DNA of 64,000 nt from Paracoxiella cheracis (GTDB taxonomy: Bacteria > Pseudomonadota > Gammaproteobacteria > Coxiellales > Coxiellaceae): assembly GCF_049348705.1 (NCBI RefSeq), contig NZ_CP186485.1, positions 2,169,863 through 2,233,862 on the forward strand, given 5' to 3'. Shown in pieces: positions 27,750 through 36,672 of this stretch (the stretch's first letter is position 1; each line of letters opens with the position of its first letter). The translations under genes were made by a program, and so were the position numbers. The notes beneath the pieces were generated by a model that worked only from the letters and a program-made list of their open reading frames with translations, was not told the DNA's origin and ran no database searches.

Positions 27750-30071
27750 TCACGCAGTAGAATCGGCTACGGTCTCCTCCTCGATACTAATTCCACGCAG
27801 ATTTTTAGCTGCTTGAACCATATTGATTAATGCCGTGCGCACTTCTGTCCAGCCGCGTGTTTTCAAACCACAATCTGGATTCACCCAAAGCCGCTCGATA
27901 GGAATATAATTGAGCGCGTTTTTCAATAAATTTTCGATTTCTTCAACATCAGGAACACGAGGTGAATGAATATCATAAACCCCTGGCCCAATGTCATTCG
28001 GATAAGAAAAATGTTCAAACGCTTTTAATAACTCCATATCAGAACGCGAGCTTTCCAATGTGATAACATCGGCATCCAACGCGGCAATCGCTTCTATAAT
28101 GTCATTGAATTCGGAATAACACATGTGAGTGTGAATCTGCGTTTCATCTCTCACACCACTTGAGGCTACGCGAAAACAGGTAACGGCCCAGTCAAGATAG
28201 TCTTGCCAATTTGAGCGTCTCAGTGGCAAACTCTCACGAAAAGCCGGCTCATCAATTTGAATCACTCGAATCCCGGCTGACTCAAGATCCACGACTTCAT
28301 CACGTAACACAAATGCAATTTGCAGTGCGGTGTCTTTTCGAGCTTGATCATCACGCACGAACGACCACGCTAAAATGGTGACAGGACCCGTTAGCATACC
28401 TTTTACCCATTTGCTCGTTAACGATTGAGCAAATGTACTCCATGCAACGGTCATCGGTTTAATTCGACTGATATCGCCATAAATAATCGGTGGTTTTACA
28501 CAGCGTGAACCATAACTTTGCACCCAACCATTTTCCGTAAATGCAAAACCTTCTAATAATTCTCCGAAATACTCGACCATATCATTACGTTCGGCCTCAC
28601 CATGAACTAATACATCAAGCCCTAAATTTTCCTGAATTTTGATGACATCCGTAATTTCCTGCCGAATTTTCTCTTCATACAACACTTCATCGATCACTCC
28701 TTCCTTGAAGTCCCGCCGAATTTTTCGAATTTCTTTCGTTTGCGGAAAAGAACCTATTGTTGTAGTCGACAGTAGAGGCAACTCGAGCGCATCTTTTTGA
28801 GCCTTTGCACGCTTAGCATAGTCACTATCACGCCTTGCCAAGGTGTCATTGAATTGCTCGACACGTTCCTTGACGGCAGGGTTGTGAATCCGTTTTGATA
28901 TTTTTCGTTCTTTGATCGCAAAAGCATTCTCAGCCAGAGAATCACTCACATCCTCACGACCGTGATTAAGCGCAACCGTTAATATTGCAACTTCTTCAAT
29001 TTTTTGTTTTGCAAAAGACAACCAGCTTTTAATCTCGGGCTCTAATTTTTTTTCTTCGTTTAAATCAATCGGCACATGCAATAAAGAACATGAGCCAGCA
29101 ATCCATAGATTGCTGCCTTTGATTTTTTTTACTTTCTCAAGAGCATCCAACGATGCATTCAAATCATTTCGCCAAATATTTCGGCCATCGATGATGCCAC
29201 AGGAAATCACTTTTTCTTTGGGCAAATTTTCGAGTACAGCATGAATCTGTTCGGGCGCTCGACACAAATCGATATGTAACCCATCGACGGGTAACTGGCA
29301 AGCCATTTCTAAATTATCACCCAAGTGGCCAAAATACGTTGCTAATAAGCATTTAAGGTTAGAAAAATTACAATGGCTGTAGGTAGTCGTAAATGCATCA
29401 CGCCATTCTTGTGGCAAATCCAAGACTAAAATCGGCTCATCTATCTGAATCCACTGAATGCCGCGTTTGTTTAACCTGGCGAAAATTTCTTCATACACGG
29501 GAACCAATCGATTCAACAAAGACAGCTTATCAAATGCCTGACCCTTGCATTTACCAAGCCATAAATAACTAACGGGGCCCAGTAACACAGGTTTTACGTT
29601 GTAACTTAATGATAAAGCATGATCGACATTTTCAAAAAATGATTCAACCAAGATTTGAAATGTTTGATCTTCCGTCAATTCAGGTACGATATAATGGTAA
29701 TTAGTATCAAACCATTTCGTCATTTCACAAGCAGTATTTTCTTGGCCATCGGGTGATTGGCCTCTGGCCATACAAAAAATGGTATCGATATCCACCTTAT
29801 CTTTGGCGTCAGTGAAACGTTTTGGAATGACACCTAACAATGCGCTCGTATCCAAAACATGGTCGCACCAGGTAAAATCACCTACGGGGATTAAATCCAA
29901 TCCGGCATCGAATTGTAGCTTCCAATTTTTTTCTTGTAAGAGTTTCTCTTGACGTTTTAATTCTTTTAGCGCAATTTCACCGCGCCAATACGCCTCGACC
30001 GTTCTTTTCATCTCACGGTGAAGGCCAATTCGTGGAAAGCCTAGATTGTGTGCAATAGCCATGACACTCAC
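27750..30071 (-). CDS. metE: Cobalamin-independent methionine synthase
   Basis: Transfers the methyl group of methyl-THF polyglutamate to homocysteine. Both barrels are present. The zinc ligands are visible as 'HTHMCYSE' (His and Cys near 650) and 'NPDCGLKTRGW' (Cys near 733), and 'GSFPQTKEIRK' opens the C-terminal barrel. 773 aa is close to the 753 aa of E. coli. AAGGAG precedes the ATG. The long leader carries candidate regulatory structures. Confidence 0.97.
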   Translation of the reverse strand: MSVMAIAHNLGFPRIGLHREMKRTVEAYWRGEIALKELKRQEKLLQEKNWKLQFDAGLDLIPVGDFTWCDHVLDTSALLGVIPKRFTDAKDKVDIDTIFCMARGQSPDGQENTACEMTKWFDTNYHYIVPELTEDQTFQILVESFFENVDHALSLSYNVKPVLLGPVSYLWLGKCKGQAFDKLSLLNRLVPVYEEIFARLNKRGIQWIQIDEPILVLDLPQEWRDAFTTTYSHCNFSNLKCLLATYFGHLGDNLEMACQLPVDGLHIDLCRAPEQIHAVLENLPKEKVISCGIIDGRNIWRNDLNASLDALEKVKKIKGSNLWIAGSCSLLHVPIDLNEEKKLEPEIKSWLSFAKQKIEEVAILTVALNHGREDVSDSLAENAFAIKERKISKRIHNPAVKERVEQFNDTLARRDSDYAKRAKAQKDALELPLLSTTTIGSFPQTKEIRKIRRDFKEGVIDEVLYEEKIRQEITDVIKIQENLGLDVLVHGEAERNDMVEYFGELLEGFAFTENGWVQSYGSRCVKPPIIYGDISRIKPMTVAWSTFAQSLTSKWVKGMLTGPVTILAWSFVRDDQARKDTALQIAFVLRDEVVDLESAGIRVIQIDEPAFRESLPLRRSNWQDYLDWAVTCFRVASSGVRDETQIHTHMCYSEFNDIIEAIAALDADVITLESSRSDMELLKAFEHFSYPNDIGPGVYDIHSPRVPDVEEIENLLKNALNYIPIERLWVNPDCGLKTRGWTEVRTALINMVQAAKNLRGISIEEETVADSTA

Positions 30072-30100
30072 TCCTTGTAAAGTAACTATTCACCTTGCAG

Positions 30101-30138
30101 AAACGTTCTCCCAGCTTCCAGATCCAGGCTGAACGTTT
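30101..30138 (-). promoter_or_regulatory. Hairpin in the metE leader
   Basis: AAACGTTC and GAACGTTT bracket an inner imperfect stem (AGC...GCT), giving a 38-base hairpin about 30 bases before the metE start. Repeated ACAAGG words surround it. A role in metE translation control is possible but unproven. Confidence 0.4.
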
Positions 30139-30200
30139 ACCTACCTTGTAAAAGGTTATTCAACAAATACAAAAATAACCGATTGATTTCTAGAGGTAGA

Positions 30201-30237
30201 AATAAAAAAACCACTGCGACCGATTGGTTGAGTGGTT
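30201..30237 (-). terminator. Intrinsic terminator between trpS and metE
   Basis: On the - strand AACCACT pairs with AGTGGTT, with a further inner ACC/GGT, followed by seven T. It lies 100 bases after trpS and 130 bases before metE. It can serve as trpS terminator or as the expression platform of the element directly upstream. Confidence 0.8.
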
Positions 30238-30241
30238 CTCT

Positions 30242-30293
30242 GTATCGCTTTAGCTGTATTTTCGCCCAGCAAGCTGACTTCAAATCGGCATTA
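30242..30293 (-). promoter_or_regulatory. SAM-II-like riboswitch candidate upstream of metE
   Basis: Reading the - strand: UGCC, GAUUUGAAGUC, AGCUUGCU, GGCG, AAAAUAC, AGCUAAAGCG. UGCC/GGCG would be stem P1. Loop AGCUUGCU pairs with AGC-(U)-AA-(A)-GC of the 3' tail as a pseudoknot. SAM-II has the same order of words (GAUUUAA, UUGC, P1 3' strand, AAAU, AGCUAAAA) as I recall the consensus. The terminator follows at once and metE is a typical SAM-controlled gene. P1 is short and L1 differs at several places. Confidence 0.4.
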
Positions 30294-30335
30294 ACGAAAT
30301 CTTAACGTAAGTTAGTCGGCATTGCAACTCAGCAA

Positions 30336-31409
30336 CTAATAGAGCTGCTGCATCGCTTCTTTTACTTTCCTTAATGTCTCTTGAGCCACGCTGTTTGCTT
30401 GTTCGGCACCTTTTTCCAACACTTTTAAAACCTGCGCAGGATCTTTTTCATAAACGGCACGACGCTCTTGAATGGGTTTTACAAATTCTAATAGCACTTC
30501 TACAAGTAATTTTTTACATTCAACGTCACCGATTTTTCCCTCTCGATAACGCTGCTTGCCTTCTTCTATCCATTTTTTATCGGGATTAAACGTATCATGA
30601 AAAACCCATAATGGATTATTTTCCACAGTGCCAGGATCGGTTGCACGCATGCGCTTAGGATCGGTATACATGCTCATGACTTTTTTGCGAATGGTATCGG
30701 GATCGTCACTTAAAAAAATAGCATTATTAAGCGATTTACTCATTTTTAATAATTGACCGCGATCATCCGGGCCGCCTATCCCAACCAAACGACGCACACG
30801 ACCAATTTTTCCTTCAATGATGGGCAACAACCCACCGTTTTTTAAATAATCTTTATCGTCGGTGTGTGGATCCACACCACAATACAGTTGGTTAAACCGA
30901 CGAGCTACTTCGCGCGTTAATTCTAAATGCGGAATTTGATCTTCACCAACTGGAACCACATCCGGACAAAACGCGAGAATATCAGCTATTTGCATAATGG
31001 GATACAGCAAAAATCCCATTGAATAATTGTCACCTAATTTCTTATCACGAATTTCATCTTTAATAGTTGGGTTTCGCATCAAACGCGGGTATGGAATTAA
31101 CATACTAAATAGCGCCGTTAATTCAAAAATCGCCGGCACATCGGATTCAATAAACAATGTACTTTTGCTGGAATCGATACCCACCGCTAAATTATCCGTC
31201 GCTATATCTAGTGTACTTTGACGAATTTCTACGGGCTTATCGACTCGTGTTGTAAATGCATGCGCGTTAGCAATTAAAAAGTAACAATCATACTCATCTT
31301 GCATGGCAACGCGATTTTCCATTGAACCCACCCAATGACCGAGATGCATGCGGCCCGTTGGCGTGTCGCCGGTAAGTAAGCGTGGTTTGTGATGTGTTAC
31401 TGATGACAT
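30336..31409 (-). CDS. trpS: Tryptophanyl-tRNA synthetase
   Basis: Charges tRNA-Trp. The HIGH-type HLGHW lies at about residues 20-24 and KMSKSLN near 220. The start at 31409 (MSSVTHHKPRLLTGDTPTG) is chosen because an upstream extension would reach into the divergent uvrD promoter and has no family counterpart. 357 aa fits the longer bacterial TrpRS group. The divergent gap to uvrD is under 100 bases. Confidence 0.95.
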   Translation of the reverse strand: MSSVTHHKPRLLTGDTPTGRMHLGHWVGSMENRVAMQDEYDCYFLIANAHAFTTRVDKPVEIRQSTLDIATDNLAVGIDSSKSTLFIESDVPAIFELTALFSMLIPYPRLMRNPTIKDEIRDKKLGDNYSMGFLLYPIMQIADILAFCPDVVPVGEDQIPHLELTREVARRFNQLYCGVDPHTDDKDYLKNGGLLPIIEGKIGRVRRLVGIGGPDDRGQLLKMSKSLNNAIFLSDDPDTIRKKVMSMYTDPKRMRATDPGTVENNPLWVFHDTFNPDKKWIEEGKQRYREGKIGDVECKKLLVEVLLEFVKPIQERRAVYEKDPAQVLKVLEKGAEQANSVAQETLRKVKEAMQQLY

Positions 31410-31496
31410 AGTGCACACATAATCGCGAGTTCGAAAGAGACTGTCAAGCCTGTAACCCAAGAAACGGTCTGTCCTCAGGACGCCCATTCGGGTACA

Positions 31497-33668
31497 ATGC
31501 CCACCATGAAAAATTCACCACTATTACAATCATTGAATAAACCTCAACAGGAGGCGGTTTCAGCACCGCCAAGTCATATGCTAGTGCTCGCTGGCGCCGG
31601 CAGTGGTAAAACACGCGTGCTCGTCCATCGGATCGCATGGCTTATTCAACATCATCATGTTTCACCTCACAGTATTTTAGCGGTAACGTTCACAAACAAA
31701 GCGGCCCATGAAATGCGTGGGCGCATTGAATCATTGCTTGGCATGTATCTTGGCAATATGTGGGTTGGCACATTTCACGGCTTGTCACACCGGTTATTGC
31801 GCGCACATTGGCAGGAAGCCGAATTACCAGAAACTTTTCAGATTTTGGACTCAGAAGATCAATATCGATTGATTCGTCGCATTCAACGCAATTTGAATCT
31901 CGAAGAAGATAAATGGCCACCCAAACAATCGCAGTGGTTTATTAATAAACAAAAAGAAGAAGGCCACCGCCCTGACAATGTCAGTAATTTAGAGGGCAGC
32001 TTCTTTACAGAAACCATGATTAAAATTTACAAAGCCTATGAAGATGTCTGTCGTCGCAGCGGCTTGGTGGATTTTGCAGAATTACTCTTGCGTTCCTTAG
32101 AGCTCTTGCAAAATAATGAAACCATTCGTGCGCACTATCAAGATCGCTTTCAACACGTGTTGGTGGATGAGTTCCAAGATACCAATGTCATTCAATATGC
32201 TTGGCTGCGCATGTTTGCGGGCCCACACAATTATGTCATGGCTGTTGGTGACGATGATCAATCCATTTATAGTTGGCGCGGCGCTAAAATAGAAAACATT
32301 CATCGTTTCAGCAATGATTTTAGCCATTCAAAAACTATTCGCTTGGAACAAAACTACCGCTCAACGCAAACGATTTTAACCGCAGCCAACGCCGTCATCG
32401 ATAACAATACGAATCGTCTGGGCAAAAAATTATGGACGGACGGTGATAAAGGTCAGCCCATCACGTTATATGCGGCTTTTAACGAGCGTGATGAATCTTA
32501 TTATATTGTATCTTGCATCAAAGACTACTTGCAGCGGGGTTACAAAGCAAAAGATGTCGCCGTGCTCTATCGCTCTAACGCACAATCACGAATTCTTGAA
32601 GAACGCTTGATCGACTCACAAATTCCTTATCGAATCTATGGAGGCCAGAAATTCTTCGAGCGCGCAGAAATTAAAGATGCGTTAGCTTATTTGCGATTGA
32701 TTGCAAACCGCCATGATGATGCCGCATTTGAACGTATAGTCAATACACCAACTCGTGGCATTGGCAATAATACGTTATCCTCACTACGAGTAACGGCACG
32801 CGAAAATGCAGCCTCTCTATGGCAAACTGCCGAATATTTGCTCGAAGCAAACACATTGAATGCACGCGCCACAAATGCGCTTGGCAACTTTATTGAGCTC
32901 ATCAATGCCGTAGATCGCGAAACAAAGGACATGGCTCTTGGTGAACAAACACAAGCCGTACTGGAACAAAGTGGTTTGATCGCGCACTATAAAAAAGATA
33001 GAAGCGAAAAAGGGTTATCCCGTATTGAAAACTTGGAAGAATTGGTCAATGCCACACTGCAATTTAAAGCTGAAAACGATCTTGGCTTGAGCCCATTAGC
33101 TTCGTTTTTATCCCATGTTGCTTTAGAAACAGGCGAAGAACAGGCCGAAGCGCATTCTGATTTCGTGAGCTTAATGACATTGCATGCAGCAAAGGGTTTA
33201 GAATATCCCATCGTTTTTATTAGTGGCATGGAAGAAGAATTATTTCCTCATCGCATGTCGATGAATGAACCAAACGGTTTGGAAGAAGAACGCCGACTTT
33301 GTTACGTTGGCATGACGCGTGCTAAAGAAAAGTTAGTGCTGACTTATGCCGAATGTCGTTATTTACACGGCATCGAACGATTTAGTCAACCCTCTCGTTT
33401 TATTCATGAAATCCCCGATGAATTGATCGAGTCCATCCGACCAACACCCAAATTATCACGGCCGACACCTGTTCGACCCACTGCTAAAGTTGAAGTCGCC
33501 GGACAGCCTGGATTGCGAGTGGGTCAACGTGTACAACACAAGAAATTTGGCGCCGGCGTTCTCATCAATTATGAGGGACAAGGTGAGCACGCGCGCATAC
33601 AAGTAAAATTTGATAAGGCGGGCACCAAGTGGTTAGTGGCAAGCTTTGCCAAGTTGACACCCCTTTAA
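31497..33668 (+). CDS. uvrD: DNA helicase II (UvrD)
   Basis: 3'-5' SF1A helicase for nucleotide excision and mismatch repair. Walker A AGAGSGKT is near residues 32-39. 'TFTNKAAHEM' (motif Ia), 'LVDEFQDTN' (II), 'VGDDDQSIYSWRGA' (III) and 'MTLHAAKGLE' (V) are in order. The C-terminal Tudor-like tail ('GQRVQHKKFGAGVL' to 'FAKLTPL') separates UvrD from Rep. 723 aa equals the usual length. A second ATG lies three codons in (31506). Confidence 0.96.
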   Translation: MPTMKNSPLLQSLNKPQQEAVSAPPSHMLVLAGAGSGKTRVLVHRIAWLIQHHHVSPHSILAVTFTNKAAHEMRGRIESLLGMYLGNMWVGTFHGLSHRLLRAHWQEAELPETFQILDSEDQYRLIRRIQRNLNLEEDKWPPKQSQWFINKQKEEGHRPDNVSNLEGSFFTETMIKIYKAYEDVCRRSGLVDFAELLLRSLELLQNNETIRAHYQDRFQHVLVDEFQDTNVIQYAWLRMFAGPHNYVMAVGDDDQSIYSWRGAKIENIHRFSNDFSHSKTIRLEQNYRSTQTILTAANAVIDNNTNRLGKKLWTDGDKGQPITLYAAFNERDESYYIVSCIKDYLQRGYKAKDVAVLYRSNAQSRILEERLIDSQIPYRIYGGQKFFERAEIKDALAYLRLIANRHDDAAFERIVNTPTRGIGNNTLSSLRVTARENAASLWQTAEYLLEANTLNARATNALGNFIELINAVDRETKDMALGEQTQAVLEQSGLIAHYKKDRSEKGLSRIENLEELVNATLQFKAENDLGLSPLASFLSHVALETGEEQAEAHSDFVSLMTLHAAKGLEYPIVFISGMEEELFPHRMSMNEPNGLEEERRLCYVGMTRAKEKLVLTYAECRYLHGIERFSQPSRFIHEIPDELIESIRPTPKLSRPTPVRPTAKVEVAGQPGLRVGQRVQHKKFGAGVLINYEGQGEHARIQVKFDKAGTKWLVASFAKLTPL

Positions 33669-33679
33669 ATAGGACGATG

Positions 33680-34300
33680 TCACAAAATCCGATGCCACCA
33701 ATGTTCTCGTCGTAACAGTCTTTCACACTGCAACAACTGAATGCGATACCGCGCGGCATTGTGTTGAACCTTATCGGCAACTCGTATCAACCATTTTTTT
33801 TGCAAATAACTTCGCTCTTGATAACCGTCAATGCCCTCGTGATAAGCCAAATAAAGGTTGCGCGCATTGTCTCGAGAAATATGCAACTCATGATGCGCAA
33901 GGTTTGCATACCAGCCAATAAAATCGGCAGCTCGCGCAAAATCATCACGCGCACCACTTAACAAACCTTGTGATTTTATATATCGCCGCCAAGTTTCATC
34001 GACAGCTTGCGTGTAACCCGAAGCTGTCGTCGGCCGAAACCACGGGATTACACCAAACAATTTACGCCGCGCTGGCTCAGCTTCTGAGCGAAAATGTGAT
34101 TCTTCACGAATAATCGCCATTTGCACGCTAATGGGTATGCCCCATTTTTTATACGATTTTTTTGTAGACCAGTACCAGCTAGGATATTGCGTGAAAATTT
34201 TGCAAATGTCATTGGGATGTTTGGGTGGCGGTGTCGAACGGCACCCGATTAATAGCGTCGGCGATAGACATACAATTAAATAGAGGTAAATTTTTTTCAT
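33680..34300 (-). CDS. Lytic-transglycosylase-like (SLT) lipoprotein
   Basis: The N-terminus is a lipoprotein signal with lipobox LIGC (Cys20). The catalytic region 'MAIIREESHFRSEA' contains the Glu typical of goose-type/SLT transglycosylases, followed by 'PTTASGYTQAVDETWRRY' and 'LAYHEGIDGYQ', which match family 1 SLT blocks. It would cleave peptidoglycan at the outer membrane face. At 206 aa it is a small, single-domain member. It converges on uvrD, with 11 bases between stops. Confidence 0.8.
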   Translation of the reverse strand: MKKIYLYLIVCLSPTLLIGCRSTPPPKHPNDICKIFTQYPSWYWSTKKSYKKWGIPISVQMAIIREESHFRSEAEPARRKLFGVIPWFRPTTASGYTQAVDETWRRYIKSQGLLSGARDDFARAADFIGWYANLAHHELHISRDNARNLYLAYHEGIDGYQERSYLQKKWLIRVADKVQHNAARYRIQLLQCERLLRREHWWHRIL

Positions 34301-34310
34301 AACATATTAT

Positions 34311-34478
34311 CGATTTCAATTGCTTCGCTGGCGAGATTGGAGTTACTGTCTTTCAAAAATCACCATCCTTGGCTGCTAAGTACGTCCATTGTACTTACGC
34401 CTGCAAAACAGTAACCCCAATCTCTCTGCCGCAATCAAAATGTTATTTAATCCGCTAAAAATGATTTTTAGAAGTGTC
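34311..34478. repeat. MITE-like palindromic repeat, copy 2
   Basis: It lies between the lipoprotein gene and the TSUP permease gene, ending 2 bases from the latter's stop. Left arm: GATTTCAATTGCTT, GGCGAGATTGGAGTTACTGT. Right arm (reversed): GACACTTCTAAAAAT, TTGCGGCAGAGAGATTGGGGTTACTGTTTTGC. The arms match those at 4.2 kb, while the middle (TACGTCCATTGTACTTACG) differs somewhat. Confidence 0.7.
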
Positions 34479-34479
34479 T

Positions 34480-35307
34480 TTAATACTTAATAAATATTTG
34501 CGCTGTCATATAAAAAGCTACTATCAATAAAAAAGCCGCATACATGCGCTTTAAATTTTTCCTCTTCAACCGATTCGCCGTTCTGACACCATAGGGAGAA
34601 AAAAAGATAATAAACGGCAGCACTATGATAAATGCGATAACATTTACAAAACCGAGTGAATGCGGAGCACGACCCGGCACGTGCAATCCACTAATGATGA
34701 CACCGATCGTACCAATAATGCCAATAAAAACACCCGTTGCTGATGACAGCGCAATCGCTTTTCTCATGGGATAATTATGAAGCTGTGTATATGGAACAGT
34801 AAACGTGCCACCACCCATGCCTAAAAATACCGAAAAACAGCCAATCAAAATGCCGGCAATCCCTATCGAATAGCCATGCGGCTTTCCTTCAAATTCTTTA
34901 GCCACCTCTTTTTTCAATGCAATAAACATGAAAGACGCATACAAATATGTAGCGAAAATAACCTTTAAATAGACAGTCGGTATGAATTCAACAACTGACG
35001 CCCCAATAGTCGCCCCCACAACAACAAAAGGTAACCAACGCTTTAATAAATTAAAATCGATATTACCCATTTTATATTGCTTTAGGAAAGCAACTAATGT
35101 GTTCGGCACCAACAGTGCTAGCGATGTACCAACTGCAATATGCATTACCGCCGCATGTGCGGTACCAACAAACGGGAATATCGTAAGAAAAACTGGGACA
35201 AGAACCGCACCACCACCGATACCAAACAAACCACCTGAATAGCCAGCAATAATACCTGCAACTATCAAGGCGAGAACAAGATAAATATCTATGATCCCAA
35301 AGTGCAT
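34480..35307 (-). CDS. TSUP family (TauE/SafE) membrane permease
   Basis: About eight membrane helices in 275 aa. Two related glycine motifs, 'GLFGIGGGAVLVPVFL' and 'FLGMGGGTFTVPY', mark the internal duplication of TSUP proteins. Members export or import sulfite, sulfoacetate or similar organic sulfonates; the substrate here is unknown. The start at 35307 is preferred because it gives a compact N-terminus before the first helix. It overlaps the preceding MFS gene by 19 bases, implying one operon. Confidence 0.85.
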   Translation of the reverse strand: MHFGIIDIYLVLALIVAGIIAGYSGGLFGIGGGAVLVPVFLTIFPFVGTAHAAVMHIAVGTSLALLVPNTLVAFLKQYKMGNIDFNLLKRWLPFVVVGATIGASVVEFIPTVYLKVIFATYLYASFMFIALKKEVAKEFEGKPHGYSIGIAGILIGCFSVFLGMGGGTFTVPYTQLHNYPMRKAIALSSATGVFIGIIGTIGVIISGLHVPGRAPHSLGFVNVIAFIIVLPFIIFFSPYGVRTANRLKRKNLKRMYAAFLLIVAFYMTAQIFIKY

Positions 35308-36665
35308 TCGACATCCTTGTTTTGCGCTGTTTGGATAGTCGCAGGCTCCTCGCGAGACTGACAATGGGTTTCACGCAGGCAAAACGATGCCAGTAACGCA
35401 ACGACAAATCCAATCGGGAATATCAACATCGCCCAATTAAAATCGCTAGCGGTATAAACACCTACAGTATGATGCAAATTTCTTGCATGTAAATCCATCA
35501 AACGACCAAAAAAGGGCTGAAAAACGGCATAGCCCCCCATCGTTGTAATATTAACGACGCTAACAGACATAGCCGTTATGGCAGGAATACTATTTTCTGC
35601 CACCACCGGATACCCAATAATTTGGGTGCTGGTCGTTATTCCGAGTAACAGAAACATCAACATCAGTGTATAAAAAGCCAAATGCGGAGCAAGCATCACC
35701 ACCAAAATAAGTCCAAGCGACATCACTGAGCCAATTATCATAGGTATTTTACGACGCCCCATTTTATCCGACAGCCAGCCAACAAATGGACCACCGATGA
35801 TTGTTCCGAAAAATAACATAGACGTGATATAAGAAGCAGCAACCTTAGACATCCCATGCGTGTCCATTAAAAACAACACACCCCAAATACTACCTAACAA
35901 ACCAATAGGCAAATTCATCAAGCAAGTGTAAATGCCCCCCAACCAATTATGAATCTTTAGAAAAGCCAGACCTAAACTTTTCCAATAACCCATATCGTGG
36001 ATATGTTGTTGCTCGAGAGCATGTTGTTTTTTATGGCTGGATGGATAATCTTTCACACCAAACCAAATGATCGCAAAAATAATTACACCAAAACAGGCGT
36101 CTATCAACAATGCATTTCGCCACTCAACCGCTTGAGCCAATAACGCTAAAGGTGTTTGCGCGACCATGCCCCCAATCATTGCCATCGTTACAATCACACC
36201 CGTTACCAGTGCCAAATGTTTTGCGGGGAACCAACGCGTCGATAATCGAATCACACTTAAGAAACAAAATGCGCTACCAATGCCCGTCATGAATCGAAAA
36301 ACAGAAGCCCATAATATTGACGTCGTCGTTGAAAATAATGCGGTACCTACTATACAAATACCCAGCGCAGTTAAAATGATTTTTCGTGTGGAAAAGCGAT
36401 CCAACAACATGCCGGCCACAAATAAAAATGCGACATTGGAAATAAAATAAAAAGATGACAACCTTCCAAGCTCTGTCGCATCGATATGAAACGTTTGCAT
36501 AAGCTGCGAACTAATCGCATTGAACATGTTCAACTGAATAAATTCATAAAAGAAAAAAAGAGAGGCAAAAAGACAAACAACCCAAGCACGCAATAATGAA
36601 TGAGAGTTGGCAACTGGCTTCGTCAATTCTATTGAGTTCTCTAAATCGGTTGCTAAACGCTGCAT
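35289..36665 (-). CDS. MFS transporter, second of a tandem pair
   Basis: Twelve predicted helices in 458 aa. The MFS signature between helices 2 and 3 reads 'GMLLDRFSTRKI', and the equivalent loop in the second half is 'GWLSDKMGRRKIP'. It closely resembles its upstream neighbour ('FFFYEFIQLNMFNA' is nearly shared), so the pair arose by duplication. The family resembles Legionella-type phagosomal transporters and sugar-phosphate/organic-acid carriers; the substrate is unknown. The start at 36665 avoids a frame extension into the previous gene. Confidence 0.85.
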   Translation of the reverse strand: MQRLATDLENSIELTKPVANSHSLLRAWVVCLFASLFFFYEFIQLNMFNAISSQLMQTFHIDATELGRLSSFYFISNVAFLFVAGMLLDRFSTRKIILTALGICIVGTALFSTTTSILWASVFRFMTGIGSAFCFLSVIRLSTRWFPAKHLALVTGVIVTMAMIGGMVAQTPLALLAQAVEWRNALLIDACFGVIIFAIIWFGVKDYPSSHKKQHALEQQHIHDMGYWKSLGLAFLKIHNWLGGIYTCLMNLPIGLLGSIWGVLFLMDTHGMSKVAASYITSMLFFGTIIGGPFVGWLSDKMGRRKIPMIIGSVMSLGLILVVMLAPHLAFYTLMLMFLLLGITTSTQIIGYPVVAENSIPAITAMSVSVVNITTMGGYAVFQPFFGRLMDLHARNLHHTVGVYTASDFNWAMLIFPIGFVVALLASFCLRETHCQSREEPATIQTAQNKDVECTLGS

Positions 36666-36672
36666 CAAAACC

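Noticed and set aside
30182..30335. Cobalamin or TPP riboswitch before metE
   Set aside because: None of the core words of those classes was found; the SAM-II-like reading fits better.
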